Notes: generated by a model not told the origin, from the letters alone. A stretch of 64,000 bases of DNA from CALAED01 sp036378315 (GCA_036378315.1 DASUWU010000024.1:1-64000), one strand, 5' to 3'. Shown: positions 16,647 to 26,028, counted from the stretch's first letter. Numbers and translations are program-made.

Positions 16647-18731
16647 TCAGATCAGCTCCAGTGGGTCGATCTCGACGCGGACGGTCTCGGCCGCCTTGCG
16701 GGCGCTACGGACGCCCTGGGCCGCCTTGAGCGCGGCGGCCAGCGCGGCCCCGTCGCGATGCGGCACCCGGACCAGCGCACGTTCCCTGGCCTCCTCGCCG
16801 CGCAGCGGCACGGGCCCGAGCACCTCGGCGCCGGCCGGCAGCCGCGCCACGCCGATGAGGTCGCGGACGGCGGCGGCCTGGCCGGTGAGCGACGCCATCT
16901 TGGCGGCCGGCGGGAAGCCCAGCTCGCGGCGATCGGCCAGCTCCCGTTCGGCGTGCGTGACCGGGTCCCAGCGAAGCAGCGCCTGCACCGGCCGGAGCGC
17001 GCCGTCGGCGAGCACGATGACCGGTTCGCCCGCCCTGACCAGCGCCGCCGCGTTCATCCAGCGGCGCAGCGCCTCTTCGGCGGCGCGCAGGTCGGCCCGG
17101 CCGAGCATGGCCCACCCGTCGAGCAGCAGCGCCGCCGCGTACCCGCGGTCGGCGACCGGCTCGGCGCCCGGGGTGGCCACCACGAGCGCGGGCTCGGCGC
17201 CGACCCGGTCGAGGACGGCGTCCCTGCCCGAGGCGCGGACGGGCACGCCGGGAAAGGCGCGGCCCAGCTCCTCAGCGGTGCGGCCGGCGCCGACGACGGT
17301 GGCGCGCACCCGATCGCCGCCGCATTCCGGGCAGCGCCAGTCGCCGGCGATCCGCCCGCACCAGCGGCAGTACGGCACGGCATGCGCGGACGTCATGGCG
17401 AGCGGACCCTGGCAGGCGGCACAGCGGGCCGGGCCGCGGCATCGCGCGCAGCCGAGCGCGGGCAGGTAGCCGCGCCTGGGGACCTGGACGAGCACCGGCC
17501 CGTCCGCCAGGGCCTGCCGCGCGGTCCTGAACGCGACGTGCGGCAACCGGGCCGTACGGGCGGCCTCGTCCCTGGCGAGCTCGGCCTCGTCGCCGGCCGG
17601 CCGCACGCGCGGCACGACCCGGCGCAGGTGGTCGCGGTCGGGGAGGAGTGGGCGCGCCCAGCCGGACTCCACGAGCCGGGTGGCGTCCGTGCTGCGGGAG
17701 AACCCGCCGATGAGCGCGCCGGCGCCCGCGCGGTGCGCGCGCAGCGCCAGCAGCTCGCGGGCGTGCGGGTAGGGGGCGTGCGGCTCGGCGTGCACGTCGT
17801 CGCCGTCGTCCCACAGCACGACGAGCCCGAGGTCGCGGACGGGAGCGAACATCGTCGACCTGGTGCCGACGGCGACCCGTACCGCGCCGCGGCGCAGCGC
17901 CAGCCAGCGCCGGTACCGCTCGGCCGGGCCGAGCTCGGCGGTCAGCGCCACGTGCCTGCCGTCCCCGAGCTCGGCGGCCAGCGCGGCGTCGATCCGGCCG
18001 ACGTCCCTGCCGTCCGCGGCGACGATCACCACACCGCGCCCGGCGGCCAGGGCGGACCGCGCGGCGCGGGCGATGGCGGCCGCCCACTGCGGCCCGGGCA
18101 GCGCCGTCCAGACCGCCCGCGGCGCGCGGCCGGCGGCGAGCGCGGCGAGGAACGACGCCCCGGCCGGATACGCCGTCCACGGGCCGGGTTCGTCCCCCGC
18201 CGTGATCGGGCCGTCGCCGTCATGGGCCAGGGGCGCTTCGGCCTCGACCCTGGCGTGCCGCGCCGGGATCGCCAGCCGGAGCACGTCGGCGAGCGTGCCG
18301 GCGCACCGGTCGGCGACCTCACGGGCGAGCGCAGCGAGCTCGGGCGTCAGCACCGGCTCCGGCGAGGTGACCCGCTCGAGGTAGGCCAGGCGGCCCGCGT
18401 GCTCGCTCTCCTCGACGCGCGCCAGAACGAACCCGTCGACGAGCTGGCCGGCGAACCTGACCCGGACCCGGACGCCGGGCACCGCCGTCTCGGCCAGCTC
18501 GGCCGGCACCAGGTAGTCGAACGGCCGGTCCAGATGCGGCAGCGACATGTCCACCGCCACGCGCGCCACCTTCAACGTCTCGGCGGCTCGGCGGACCCGC
18601 TTCCGCGTCGCCTTACCCTTTGGCCCGCCCTTCCCCGAATCGCCGCCCGTCGTCGCCTGGCGCGCGGCAGCCGCGTCCGGCGCCTCGCTCGCGTCGCGGA
18701 TCAACCCCTTTTCCGCCCCGACTTTCGCCAC
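16647..18731 (-). CDS. priA: PriA-like primosomal protein N', helicase motifs degenerate
   Basis: 694 residues from the GTG at 18729-18731, preceded by a G-rich Shine-Dalgarno. The N-terminal DNA-binding domain (VDMSLPHLDRPFDYLVP) and the eight-cysteine zinc region (CARCRGPARCAAC, then CRWCG and CPECGG) are intact. The Walker A GxGKT expected of PriA is absent (region LPGPQWAAAIARAARSAL), and the DEAH/DExH box is replaced by VVLWDDGDD. Actinobacterial PriA often lacks helicase motifs, so it is likely a structural replication-restart protein rather than an active helicase. Confidence 0.85.
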   Translation of the reverse strand: MAKVGAEKGLIRDASEAPDAAAARQATTGGDSGKGGPKGKATRKRVRRAAETLKVARVAVDMSLPHLDRPFDYLVPAELAETAVPGVRVRVRFAGQLVDGFVLARVEESEHAGRLAYLERVTSPEPVLTPELAALAREVADRCAGTLADVLRLAIPARHARVEAEAPLAHDGDGPITAGDEPGPWTAYPAGASFLAALAAGRAPRAVWTALPGPQWAAAIARAARSALAAGRGVVIVAADGRDVGRIDAALAAELGDGRHVALTAELGPAERYRRWLALRRGAVRVAVGTRSTMFAPVRDLGLVVLWDDGDDVHAEPHAPYPHARELLALRAHRAGAGALIGGFSRSTDATRLVESGWARPLLPDRDHLRRVVPRVRPAGDEAELARDEAARTARLPHVAFRTARQALADGPVLVQVPRRGYLPALGCARCRGPARCAACQGPLAMTSAHAVPYCRWCGRIAGDWRCPECGGDRVRATVVGAGRTAEELGRAFPGVPVRASGRDAVLDRVGAEPALVVATPGAEPVADRGYAAALLLDGWAMLGRADLRAAEEALRRWMNAAALVRAGEPVIVLADGALRPVQALLRWDPVTHAERELADRRELGFPPAAKMASLTGQAAAVRDLIGVARLPAGAEVLGPVPLRGEEARERALVRVPHRDGAALAAALKAAQGVRSARKAAETVRVEIDPLELI

Positions 18732-18799
18732 GCCCCCCGTCCTACCAGACCCGACGCGCCGCAACGCCCTGGGCGAGGGCCGAGCGCCGGTGACGGCGA

Positions 18800-18828
18800 C
18801 GCCCCGGCGCGGATGGAGCACCGGGGCG
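18800..18828 (-). terminator. hairpin after metK
   Basis: CGCCCCGG pairs with CCGGGGCG (8 bp, 13-nt loop) in the metK-priA gap. A smaller GCCGGA/TCCGGC hairpin precedes it. There is no T-tract, as is common in high-GC actinomycetes. Confidence 0.4.
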
Positions 18829-18850
18829 CCGGCCGGAGTCCGGCGAAGGG

Positions 18851-20044
18851 TCAGAGGCCCGTGATGGACCGAAGGGCGTCGACGCGGTCGGTGAACTCCC
18901 ACGAGAAGTCGGGCTCCTGGCGGCCGAAGTGACCGTAGGCGGCCGTCTTCTGGTAGATCGGGCGGAGCAGGTCGAGGTCGCGGATGATGGCGGCCGGGCG
19001 CAGGTCGAAGACCTCGAGGATGGCGGTCTGGATCTTCTCGTCCGGGATCTTCTCGGTGCCGAAGGTCTCCACGAAGACACCCACCGGGTTGGCCTTGCCG
19101 ATGGCGTAGGCGACCTGCACCTCGCAGCGGTCGGCGAGTCCGGCGGCCACGACGTTCTTGGCGACCCAGCGCATGGCGTAGGCGGCGGAACGGTCGACCT
19201 TGGACGGGTCCTTGCCGGAGAAGGCTCCCCCGCCGTGCCGGGCCATGCCGCCGTACGTGTCGATGATGATCTTGCGTCCGGTGAGGCCGGCGTCGCCCAT
19301 CGGGCCGCCGATCTCGAAGCGTCCCGTGGGGTTCACCAGCAGCCGGTAGCCGGCGGTGTCGATCTCGAGCTCGTTCACCACCGGGTCGACCACGTGCTCC
19401 TTGACATCCGGCAGCAGAAGCTCTTTGAGGTCGATGTCAGGGGCGTGCTGCGAGGACACCACGACGGTGTCGAGGCGGACCGCGTCGTCGCCGTCGTACT
19501 CGATGGTCACCTGGGTCTTACCGTCGGGACGCAGGTAGGGGACGGTGCCCTCCTTGCGGACCGCGGTGAGCCGCTGCGCCAGGCGGTGCGCCAGCGTGAT
19601 CGGCAACGGCATCAGCTCGGGGGTCTCGCGGCAGGCGTAGCCGAACATCAGGCCCTGGTCGCCGGCGCCCTGCCGGTCGAGCTCGTCCATGCCCTCGCCC
19701 TCGCGGGTCTCGTAGGCGTCGGACACCCCCTGGGCGATGTCCGGCGACTGCGCGCCGATGGACACCGACACGCCGCAGGAGTGGCCGTCGAAGCCCTTGG
19801 CCGAGGAGTCGTAGCCGATCTCCAGGATCTTCTCGCGGATGACCCCGGGGATGTCCACGTAGGTCTCTGTGGTCACCTCGCCGGCAACGTGCACCTGGCC
19901 GGTGGTGATGAGGGTCTCGACGGCGACCCGGCTGTTCAGGTCGTCCTTGAGCATCGCGTCGAGGATGGCATCACTGATCTGGTCCGCGATCTTGTCCGGG
20001 TGACCCTCGGTGACGGACTCGGAAGTGAACAGGCGACGGGACAC
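18851..20044 (-). CDS. metK: S-adenosylmethionine synthetase
   Basis: 397 residues. It makes SAM from methionine and ATP. Signatures are GHPDKIADQISDAI near the N-terminus, GAGDQGLMFGYA (methionine/ATP site) and the P-loop-like GGGAFSGKDPSKVDRSAAY. The reading frame opens far upstream, but the start is the GTG at 20042-20044 (VSRRLFTSESVTEGHPD), 10 nt after AAGGAG; the nearer ATG is out of frame. No SAM riboswitch is seen in the 220-nt leader. Confidence 0.96.
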   Translation of the reverse strand: MSRRLFTSESVTEGHPDKIADQISDAILDAMLKDDLNSRVAVETLITTGQVHVAGEVTTETYVDIPGVIREKILEIGYDSSAKGFDGHSCGVSVSIGAQSPDIAQGVSDAYETREGEGMDELDRQGAGDQGLMFGYACRETPELMPLPITLAHRLAQRLTAVRKEGTVPYLRPDGKTQVTIEYDGDDAVRLDTVVVSSQHAPDIDLKELLLPDVKEHVVDPVVNELEIDTAGYRLLVNPTGRFEIGGPMGDAGLTGRKIIIDTYGGMARHGGGAFSGKDPSKVDRSAAYAMRWVAKNVVAAGLADRCEVQVAYAIGKANPVGVFVETFGTEKIPDEKIQTAILEVFDLRPAAIIRDLDLLRPIYQKTAAYGHFGRQEPDFSWEFTDRVDALRSITGL

Positions 20045-20077
20045 GGGACATAGACTCCTTGCAGCGGCTGCTGACTG

Positions 20078-20086
20078 ACAGTAGCA
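20078..20086 (-). promoter_or_regulatory. extended -10 upstream of metK
   Basis: TGC-TACTGT on the minus strand, about 34 nt before the metK GTG, resembles an extended -10. No -35 is evident. The 220-nt gap (20045-20264) otherwise holds nothing I recognise. Confidence 0.3.
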
Positions 20087-20264
20087 GGTCGGATACGGAC
20101 AAGCGGGGCCAACCCCCGGCGCGCGTTGTGCGCCGAGTCTATCGGGGTCGCCCCGGATCGCTACGCCATCCCTTGCGCTGTTCGAGCGGCGGTTTCCGAT
20201 GGATCCGGTAGCCGGGCACGGCCTGGGCGGCGGCCCGGGAACCGCCACCGGCGGGACGGGAGGT

Positions 20265-21488
20265 TCAGGCGAGGCGGGCGGCGACGAGGTCCCATACGGT
20301 GTCGGCGAGGGCCTCCTTGGGGCCTCGCGGCACCTCGACGGCCGTGCCGTCGGCGGCCAGCACCACCGCCGCGTTGTCGGCCGCGCCGAACGCCAGGTGC
20401 TCGCCCACCTGGTTGACGACGAGCAGGTCGCACCCCTTGCGGGCGAGCTTGGCCCGGCCGTTCTCCAGCACGTCGTCGGTCTCGGCGGCGAACCCGACGA
20501 TCACCTGGCCCGGTGCCCGGGCGGCGACCAGCTCGGCCAGGATGTCGGGGTTCTTGGTCAGCCTGATCGGCTCCGGGTCGGCCGTCGCCGATTTCTTGAT
20601 CTTGTTAGGACGGTAGTCGGCCGGCCGGAAGTCGGCCACGGCGGCGGCCATCACCACCGCGTCGGCGTCATGGGCGGCGCCGAGGACGGCCTTGCCCATC
20701 TCCTCGGCCGAGCCCACCCGGACGAGCCGGACGCCCGCGGGGTCGGGCAGCGCCACGTTCGCGGCGACCACGGTCACGGCCGCGCCGCGGGCGACGGCCG
20801 TCCGGGCCAGCGCGTAGCCCTGCAGGCCGGACGACCGGTTGCCGATGAAGCGGACCGGGTCGATCGGCTCGCGGGTGCCGCCGGCCGACACGACGACGTG
20901 CCGGCCGGCGAGGTCGCCGGCCGGCGCGCCACGGGCCAGGACGCGGCGGGCGACCTCGTACAGCTCGACCGGCTCCGGAAGCCGCCCAGGCCCGGTGTCG
21001 GCGCCGGTGAGCCGGCCGGAAGCCGGATCGACGACAACGGCGCCGCGGGCACGCAGCGTGGCCACGTTGGCCTGCGTCGCCGGGTGCTCCCACATCTCGG
21101 TGTGCATCGCCGGCGCGTACACCACCGGGCAGCGCGCGGTTAGCAACGTGCTGGTGAGCAGGTCGTCGGCAAGGCCGTGCGCGGCCCTCGCGAGCAGGTC
21201 GGCGGTGGCCGGCGCGACGAACACCAGATCGGCACCCTGGCCAAGGCGGACGTGCGGGACGGCGGCGACGCCGGTCCAGACGTCGGTGGCGACAGGGTGT
21301 CCGGACAGCGCCGCCCAGGTCGCCTCGCCGACGAACCGCAGCGCGTCGCGGGTCGGCACGACTTGGACGTCGTGCCCGGTCTCGGTGAGCCTGCGGAGCA
21401 GCTCGCAGACCTTGTACGCGGCGATGCCGGCGCCCACCCCGAGCACGACTCTGGGGCGCGTCAGCGAACCGCCGCCGCTCTCAGTCAC
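20265..21488 (-). CDS. coaBC: bifunctional phosphopantothenoylcysteine decarboxylase/synthase
   Basis: 407 residues from the GTG at 21486-21488 with GAGGAG four bases upstream. The N-terminal flavin-dependent decarboxylase (about 1-180) shows GVGAGIAAYK, the active-site His region and PAMHTEMW. The C-terminal synthetase (about 190-400) shows SAGGTREPIDPVRFIGNRSS, the AAAVADFRP motif and KIKK. Together they convert phosphopantothenate to phosphopantetheine for CoA. It lies in the conserved gmk-rpoZ-coaBC-metK order. Confidence 0.95.
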   Translation of the reverse strand: MTESGGGSLTRPRVVLGVGAGIAAYKVCELLRRLTETGHDVQVVPTRDALRFVGEATWAALSGHPVATDVWTGVAAVPHVRLGQGADLVFVAPATADLLARAAHGLADDLLTSTLLTARCPVVYAPAMHTEMWEHPATQANVATLRARGAVVVDPASGRLTGADTGPGRLPEPVELYEVARRVLARGAPAGDLAGRHVVVSAGGTREPIDPVRFIGNRSSGLQGYALARTAVARGAAVTVVAANVALPDPAGVRLVRVGSAEEMGKAVLGAAHDADAVVMAAAVADFRPADYRPNKIKKSATADPEPIRLTKNPDILAELVAARAPGQVIVGFAAETDDVLENGRAKLARKGCDLLVVNQVGEHLAFGAADNAAVVLAADGTAVEVPRGPKEALADTVWDLVAARLA

Positions 21489-21575
21489 CGAGCTCCTCGG
21501 TCGTCTCGGCCGGCACCGACGGGTGCCGGCGGCCGGCGGCACGCCGCGGCGGACGGCTCTCGGTGCCCTGCCCGG

Positions 21576-21830
21576 TCAGCCCTCGATGGGCTCGGCGGTG
21601 AGCAGGCCTTCGCGGGTCTCGCGGAGCGCGATGGACAGCGGCTTCTCCTGGACCTGCGTCTCGACCAGCGGGCCGACGTATTCGAGCAGGCCCTCGCCGA
21701 GCTGGGCGTAGTAGGCGTTGATCTGCCGCGCCCGCTTGGCGGCGATGCTCACGAGGCTGTACTTGCTGTCGACGACCTGGAGGAGCTCGTCGATCGGCGG
21801 GTTGGTGATGCCTTCGGCATTGGCTGCCAC
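21576..21830 (-). CDS. rpoZ: RNA polymerase omega subunit
   Basis: 84 residues. ITNPPIDELLQVVDSKYSLV, then AAKRARQINAY, is the omega core that clamps the beta' subunit. Start is GTG at 21828-21830 with GGGGAAGG eight bases upstream. It lies between gmk and coaBC, the standard actinobacterial order, about 70 nt from gmk. Confidence 0.95.
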   Translation of the reverse strand: MAANAEGITNPPIDELLQVVDSKYSLVSIAAKRARQINAYYAQLGEGLLEYVGPLVETQVQEKPLSIALRETREGLLTAEPIEG

Positions 21831-21902
21831 GCCCGATGCCTTCCCCTCGTCGTTAGTCGAATCGAGTTGTCGATCGAATGAAGTGTGGATCGTACGGGTG
21901 GT

Positions 21903-22550
21903 TCACCGCCCTGGGGCGGGACCTCCGGGGATCGCCATCAAGGTTAGCAGCTCATGGCACACGTCCTGGACGGACGTGTTGACGAGCGTGACGTCGAACT
22001 CCTTTTCCGCCGCCAGTTCCACCCGCGCGACGGCGAGGCGGCGCTGGATGACCTCGGGCGGCTCGGTTCCGCGCCCGGACAGGCGGCGGACGAGCTCCCC
22101 CCACGACGGCGGGGCGAGGAAGACGAGCAGCGCGTCGGCCATCGCCCGCCGTACCTGGCGGGCACCCTGCAGGTCGATCTCGAGCAGCGTGGGCACGCCG
22201 GCGGCCAGCCTCTCCTCGACGGGCCGCCTGGGCGTGCCGTATCTGTTGCCGGCGAACTCCGCCCATTCGAGGAGTTCACCGGCGACCACGAGCCGGTCGA
22301 ACTCGGCGTCGTCGACGAAGTAGTACTGGACGCCGTCGGTCTCGCCCGGCCGTGCCTGACGGGTGGTCACCGAGACCGACAGCCACACCTGGGGGTGGGC
22401 ACGCCGGATCTCGGCGACGACCGTGCTCTTTCCGACGCCGGACGGTCCCGACAGGACCGTGAGCCGGCGCCGTGGCCGCTGCGCCACCCGCTTTCGCTCG
22501 ACGTCGTGGCCCGGCGACGCCGGCGAAGGCGGGTGCGGCTCAGCGTCCAC
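21903..22550 (-). CDS. gmk: guanylate kinase
   Basis: 215 residues if read from the GTG at 22548-22550. It phosphorylates GMP to GDP. The P-loop is GPSGVGKS and the GMP-binding region includes TTRQARPGETDGVQYYFVD and LLEWAEFAGNRYGTP. The first 25 residues are Pro/His-rich and not family-like. No Shine-Dalgarno precedes this GTG, and a GTG at 22485-22487 (VAQRPRRRLTVLSGPSG) is a plausible shorter start. Confidence 0.93.
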   Translation of the reverse strand: MDAEPHPPSPASPGHDVERKRVAQRPRRRLTVLSGPSGVGKSTVVAEIRRAHPQVWLSVSVTTRQARPGETDGVQYYFVDDAEFDRLVVAGELLEWAEFAGNRYGTPRRPVEERLAAGVPTLLEIDLQGARQVRRAMADALLVFLAPPSWGELVRRLSGRGTEPPEVIQRRLAVARVELAAEKEFDVTLVNTSVQDVCHELLTLMAIPGGPAPGR

Positions 22551-22636
22551 TTCGGGCGGGATGGAGCCGGCCGGCCTCAGGGCACCGGAACCGGCCGCGG
22601 CGGTAGGCCCGCCGCGCCCGCCCAGCGGAAGACTCG

Positions 22637-22963
22637 TCAGCGGTTGCCACCGCCGCCGAATTCACGCTCCAAGGCGGCGCGCTGGTTCGCGCCGAGCCCT
22701 CGAACACGGCGCGACTCGGCGATGCCGAGCCGTTCCATGATCTGCTTTGCACGGACCTTGCCAACACCGGGCAGGGATTCGAGCAGCGCGGAGACTTTCA
22801 TCTTTCCGATGACATCCTCCCTCTGCCCTTCCTTGAGAACCTCGGCAAGCGAGGTACCCCCGTGCTTGAGCCGGTTTTTGACCTCGGCCCGCTCGCGACG
22901 GGCCTTGGCAGCCTTCTCCAGGGCTGCGGCGCGCTGTTCAGGGGTTAGGGGCGGAAGCGCCAC
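22637..22963 (-). CDS. mihF: actinobacterial integration host factor
   Basis: 108 residues, basic. The sequence MALPPLTPEQRAAALEKA, the KHGGTSLAEVL segment and LPGVGKVRAKQIMERLGIAE match the mihF/sIHF family, which binds DNA through a helix-two-turn-helix motif and shapes the nucleoid; it is essential in mycobacteria and affects development in Streptomyces. Start is GTG at 22961-22963 with GAGGTG seven bases upstream. It stands between pyrF and gmk, as usual. Confidence 0.95.
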   Translation of the reverse strand: MALPPLTPEQRAAALEKAAKARRERAEVKNRLKHGGTSLAEVLKEGQREDVIGKMKVSALLESLPGVGKVRAKQIMERLGIAESRRVRGLGANQRAALEREFGGGGNR

Positions 22964-23235
22964 GCCGGGTCACCTCGTGTTTCCACTCGACGGAGTCGGA
23001 CGGGTTGGGAAACTAGCGAGTTCAGACCCGGTAAGGCAACGTGAAGCCCCGTTTAGCCCAGCATAAAATCATGAATATGACTCAACGTAATGTCCTGAAT
23101 ACAGATAGTACCCGATCCGGGCCGATCAGGGCCACCACCCCCCTGTCGCCTGGTCTTTCGTACGGCAGGCGAGCGCGGGCCGACGCGTGGTCCAGAAGGC
23201 CGCAATTTCCGCCGGAATCGGCTCGCGATTGGGCC
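22964..23235 (-). promoter_or_regulatory. mihF upstream region with an AT-rich core
   Basis: 272 nt between pyrF and mihF. Bases 23061-23110 are markedly AT-rich for this genome and include TACTAT (23105-23110, minus strand) and TATGCT-like -10 candidates. No well-spaced -35 is seen. This presumably holds the mihF promoter. No gene is found here. Confidence 0.4.
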
Positions 23236-23973
23236 CTAAAGATTGGCCCGGGACTCACCTCCGGTCAGCCTCCGCCCGGGCTCAGTCCGGCGCAGCGCCG
23301 CCGCGATCCTGGCGGCGGCGGCGCCCGGGTCCGGCCCGCCGGTGATCGGCCGACCGATCACGAGCAGATCGGCGCCCGCCGCGAACGCCTCCTCCGGCGT
23401 CGCGACACGGGCCTGATCCATCGCGGCCACTCCGAGCGGCCGGACGCCAGGAGTGATGAGGGTGATGTCCGGCCCCACCTCTGCGCGGACCGCAGCGGCC
23501 TCCTGCGGCGAGCAGACGACCGCCTGGGCACCCGCATCCACGGCGAGGGCGGCAAGGCGCCGTACGGCGTCTGAGGCGGGTCCAGCGAGCCCGACGGCGC
23601 CGAGGTCGGCGTCCTTGAGCGATGTCAGCACCGTCACGGCCGCGATCGAGATGTTGGGCGCGGCGTCCACCGCGGCCCGGATCATCGCCTGGCCGCCGGT
23701 GGCGTGCACGGTCAGGAAGGCGGGGCGCAGCCGGGCGACCGCCCGCGCGGCCCCCGCGACCGTCGCCGGGATGTCGTGGAGCTTCAGATCCAGGAACACC
23801 TGGACCCGGTTGGCGCCGCGGACGCTGGCCACGACGTCAGGCCCGTACCTCAGGTACAGCTCGAGCCCCACCTTGACGGTGCTCACGTGCGGGGTGACGA
23901 GGCTCGCCCAGCGCGCGGCGGTCTCGAGGTCCGGCGCGTCCAGGGCGACGGCGATGGGAGCTGGTTCCGTCAC
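23236..23973 (-). CDS. pyrF: orotidine-5'-phosphate decarboxylase
   Basis: 245 residues. It decarboxylates OMP to UMP, the last de novo step. The catalytic segment FLDLKLHDIPATV carries the Asp-Lys-Asp triad core. It is the longer actinobacterial/myxobacterial-type enzyme, with an ATGGQAM segment and TPGVRP near the C-terminus. GTG at 23971-23973, five bases after GAGGAG, overlaps the pyrD stop (GTGA), so the two are translationally coupled. It is the last gene of the pyr operon. Confidence 0.93.
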   Translation of the reverse strand: MTEPAPIAVALDAPDLETAARWASLVTPHVSTVKVGLELYLRYGPDVVASVRGANRVQVFLDLKLHDIPATVAGAARAVARLRPAFLTVHATGGQAMIRAAVDAAPNISIAAVTVLTSLKDADLGAVGLAGPASDAVRRLAALAVDAGAQAVVCSPQEAAAVRAEVGPDITLITPGVRPLGVAAMDQARVATPEEAFAAGADLLVIGRPITGGPDPGAAAARIAAALRRTEPGRRLTGGESRANL

Positions 23974-25043
23974 GACGACTCCTCGATCTTGTCCTCTCCG
24001 GCCCCGAGACGAGAGGGCGCCCCCGGGAGGGTGTTGGACTCCGCACGCGGGCGGGGTGCGGTCACGGCCAAGTGATCCGGCAGGTGGTCCGGCCTGATTT
24101 GACGGGGAACGTTCGCGGTGGCGCGGTGGGCGAGCCCGACGGCGTCGGTGAGCCGCCCGATGCCCCGCGCGCCCAGCGCCTCCTCGACCTCCTTCAGGAT
24201 GCGCGGCGGGGCCGACGGGTCGTGCAGCAATGTGGTTCCCACGGCCACCGCCGAGGCGCCGGCCAGGATGAACTCCAGCGCGTCCAGGCCGGTCGCCACG
24301 CCGCCGACGCCGATGAGCGGCACCTTGGGCAGCGCGGCGTGCACTTCGTAGACGCAGCGGACCGCGATGGGGCGGATCGCAGGACCCGAAAGACCGCCGG
24401 CGAGCACGCCAGGAAGCGCGGGCCTGGTCGGGGGCGTGTCGATCGTCATGCCGAGCACGGCGTTGATCAGCGAAAGGGCGTCCGCGCCCGCGTCGACGCA
24501 GGCCAGCGCCATGGTGACGATGTCGGCCACATCCGGCGACAGCTTGGCGATCACGGGTACGTCGTGGCGGGTGTGCGCCCGTACCGCCCGTACCACGTCG
24601 GCCGCCGCGTCGACGTGCGCGGCGAACATCACACCCCGGTCCTCGGCGTTGGGGCAGGCGAGGTTGACCTCGACCGCGGTCACCCCCGGCGCGTCCTGCA
24701 GCCGCCGGCCCACCTCGGCGTACTCGTCGACGGTGTTGCCCGCGATCGACACCACCGTACGGGCGCCCTGCTTCAACAGCCACGGCAGGTCCTCGGCGAG
24801 GAACTCCTCCATCCCGGGTCCTGGCAGCCCGGTCGCGCCGAGCAGCCCGCTCGGCGTCTCCGCCGCGCGCGGGGCCGGCCGCCCGGCCCGCGGCTCGAGC
24901 GCGACCGACGCCGTGACGAACGCGCCGAGCTTGGCCAGGTCGAAGAACGCCGCCAGCTCCCGGCCCGATCCGCCGCACCCGGCGGCGTTCAGCACCGGAT
25001 TGGGCAGCTCGACGTGCCCCAGCCAGGTGGTGAGCGGCGTCAC
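23970..25043 (-). CDS. pyrD: dihydroorotate dehydrogenase, class 1B
   Basis: 357 residues from the GTG at 25041-25043 (VTPLTTWLGHVELPNPV); a GTG at 25085 would extend it. It oxidises dihydroorotate to orotate. NLACPN supplies the active-site Cys typical of class 1 enzymes, and NAVLGMTID and GVGGVATGLDALEFILAGA bind FMN. Because pyrK is adjacent, it is the NAD-linked 1B type. The C-terminal 40 residues are Pro/Arg-rich and not conserved. The stop overlaps pyrF. Confidence 0.92.
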   Translation of the reverse strand: MTPLTTWLGHVELPNPVLNAAGCGGSGRELAAFFDLAKLGAFVTASVALEPRAGRPAPRAAETPSGLLGATGLPGPGMEEFLAEDLPWLLKQGARTVVSIAGNTVDEYAEVGRRLQDAPGVTAVEVNLACPNAEDRGVMFAAHVDAAADVVRAVRAHTRHDVPVIAKLSPDVADIVTMALACVDAGADALSLINAVLGMTIDTPPTRPALPGVLAGGLSGPAIRPIAVRCVYEVHAALPKVPLIGVGGVATGLDALEFILAGASAVAVGTTLLHDPSAPPRILKEVEEALGARGIGRLTDAVGLAHRATANVPRQIRPDHLPDHLAVTAPRPRAESNTLPGAPSRLGAGEDKIEESS

Positions 25044-25107
25044 GGCGGCATCCCCACCCAACCGCCGAGCGGCGCGCGCCCCCACCTCCGGCGCGCCCGC
25101 GGCGCGC

Positions 25108-26028
25108 TCATAGGGGGGCCTCGTGGAGGTGGCCCGAGGCGGCGCGCCCGGCGCGGCGGGCGGCAGAGACGGCCCGCGGGGCGCCGAGCGCGTCGAACGG
25201 CACCGAGCCCACGTCGTCCCAGCGCACCCGCTCGCCGCGCAGCACAGGGCCGTCGACGCACGCGCGCGCCATCCTGGTCACCCCGTCGTCCCCCACGACG
25301 GGCAGCACGCAGGCGAGGCACAGGCCGGTGCCGCAGACGGCGGTCTCCTGGAGGTACGCCTCCGCCGACACCTGGGTCGGGATCCCGTACCGCTCGGCGA
25401 TGGCCGTCACGGACCGCAGCGTGGGCATGGGGGCGCAGGCGTACACCACGTCGCCGGACACCTGGTCGATCGCCTGCGGAAGCACGTCCGTGACCGTGCC
25501 GGCCACGTCCGCCGAGCCATCCTCGGCCGCGATCGTGGCCGAGTCGCCCACCCGCCGGGCCGAGCGGGCCCCGAACACATCGCCGACCGTGGACGCGCCG
25601 AGCACGAAGTGCACCGCGCAGCGGCGCCGGCGCAGCGCGTCGGCGAGCGGGAAAAGGGCGGCCGCCGCGTGCGCCGAGCCGACCAGCACGCATGACACAG
25701 GATCGCGCGGCAGCGGGAACGGGTGGCCGAGCGGCCCGGCCAGGTCGATGGAGTCGCGCGAGCGCAGCCCGGCCAGCCAGCGGGTGCCCGCGTCGCGTTC
25801 CGCGAAGACGAACTCGACCGTGCCGCCGTAGTCGGGCTTGACCTCGTACACGGAAAAACACCGGCGGCGCAGCAGGCTGGTGTGCGGACCGCCCACCGCG
25901 AGGGCGACGAGCTGGCCGGGGCGGAACCGCTCGGCGACGGCCGGGGCCACCAGCGTCATGGCGTGGTAGCCCGCGACGCGCCTGACCGTCAGTACGGTCG
26001 CCGTCGCCTGCACCGGCGCATCCGTCAT
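25108..26028 (-). CDS. pyrK: dihydroorotate dehydrogenase electron-transfer subunit
   Basis: 306 residues from the ATG at 26026-26028, which overlaps the carB stop (ATGA) and follows GGAGG. It is a ferredoxin-reductase-like FAD/NAD(P) protein with RCFSVYEV (flavin-binding R-x-S/Y-S type) and a C-terminal 2Fe-2S site: Cys in AVCGTGLCLACVLP and a fourth in ACVDGPV. It transfers electrons from PyrD to NAD. It is about 40 residues longer than many PyrK, mostly at the C-terminus. Confidence 0.9.
   Translation of the reverse strand: MTDAPVQATATVLTVRRVAGYHAMTLVAPAVAERFRPGQLVALAVGGPHTSLLRRRCFSVYEVKPDYGGTVEFVFAERDAGTRWLAGLRSRDSIDLAGPLGHPFPLPRDPVSCVLVGSAHAAAALFPLADALRRRRCAVHFVLGASTVGDVFGARSARRVGDSATIAAEDGSADVAGTVTDVLPQAIDQVSGDVVYACAPMPTLRSVTAIAERYGIPTQVSAEAYLQETAVCGTGLCLACVLPVVGDDGVTRMARACVDGPVLRGERVRWDDVGSVPFDALGAPRAVSAARRAGRAASGHLHEAPL

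Noticed and set aside
14457..18932. Plus-strand open frame of 1491 codons
   Set aside because: It lies antisense to the 618-residue gene and priA, which have recognisable domains or proper gene context. Composition is typical of reverse-strand shadow.
20045..20264. Possible SAM riboswitch before metK
   Set aside because: None of the conserved SAM aptamer blocks are visible; only an extended -10 candidate remains.
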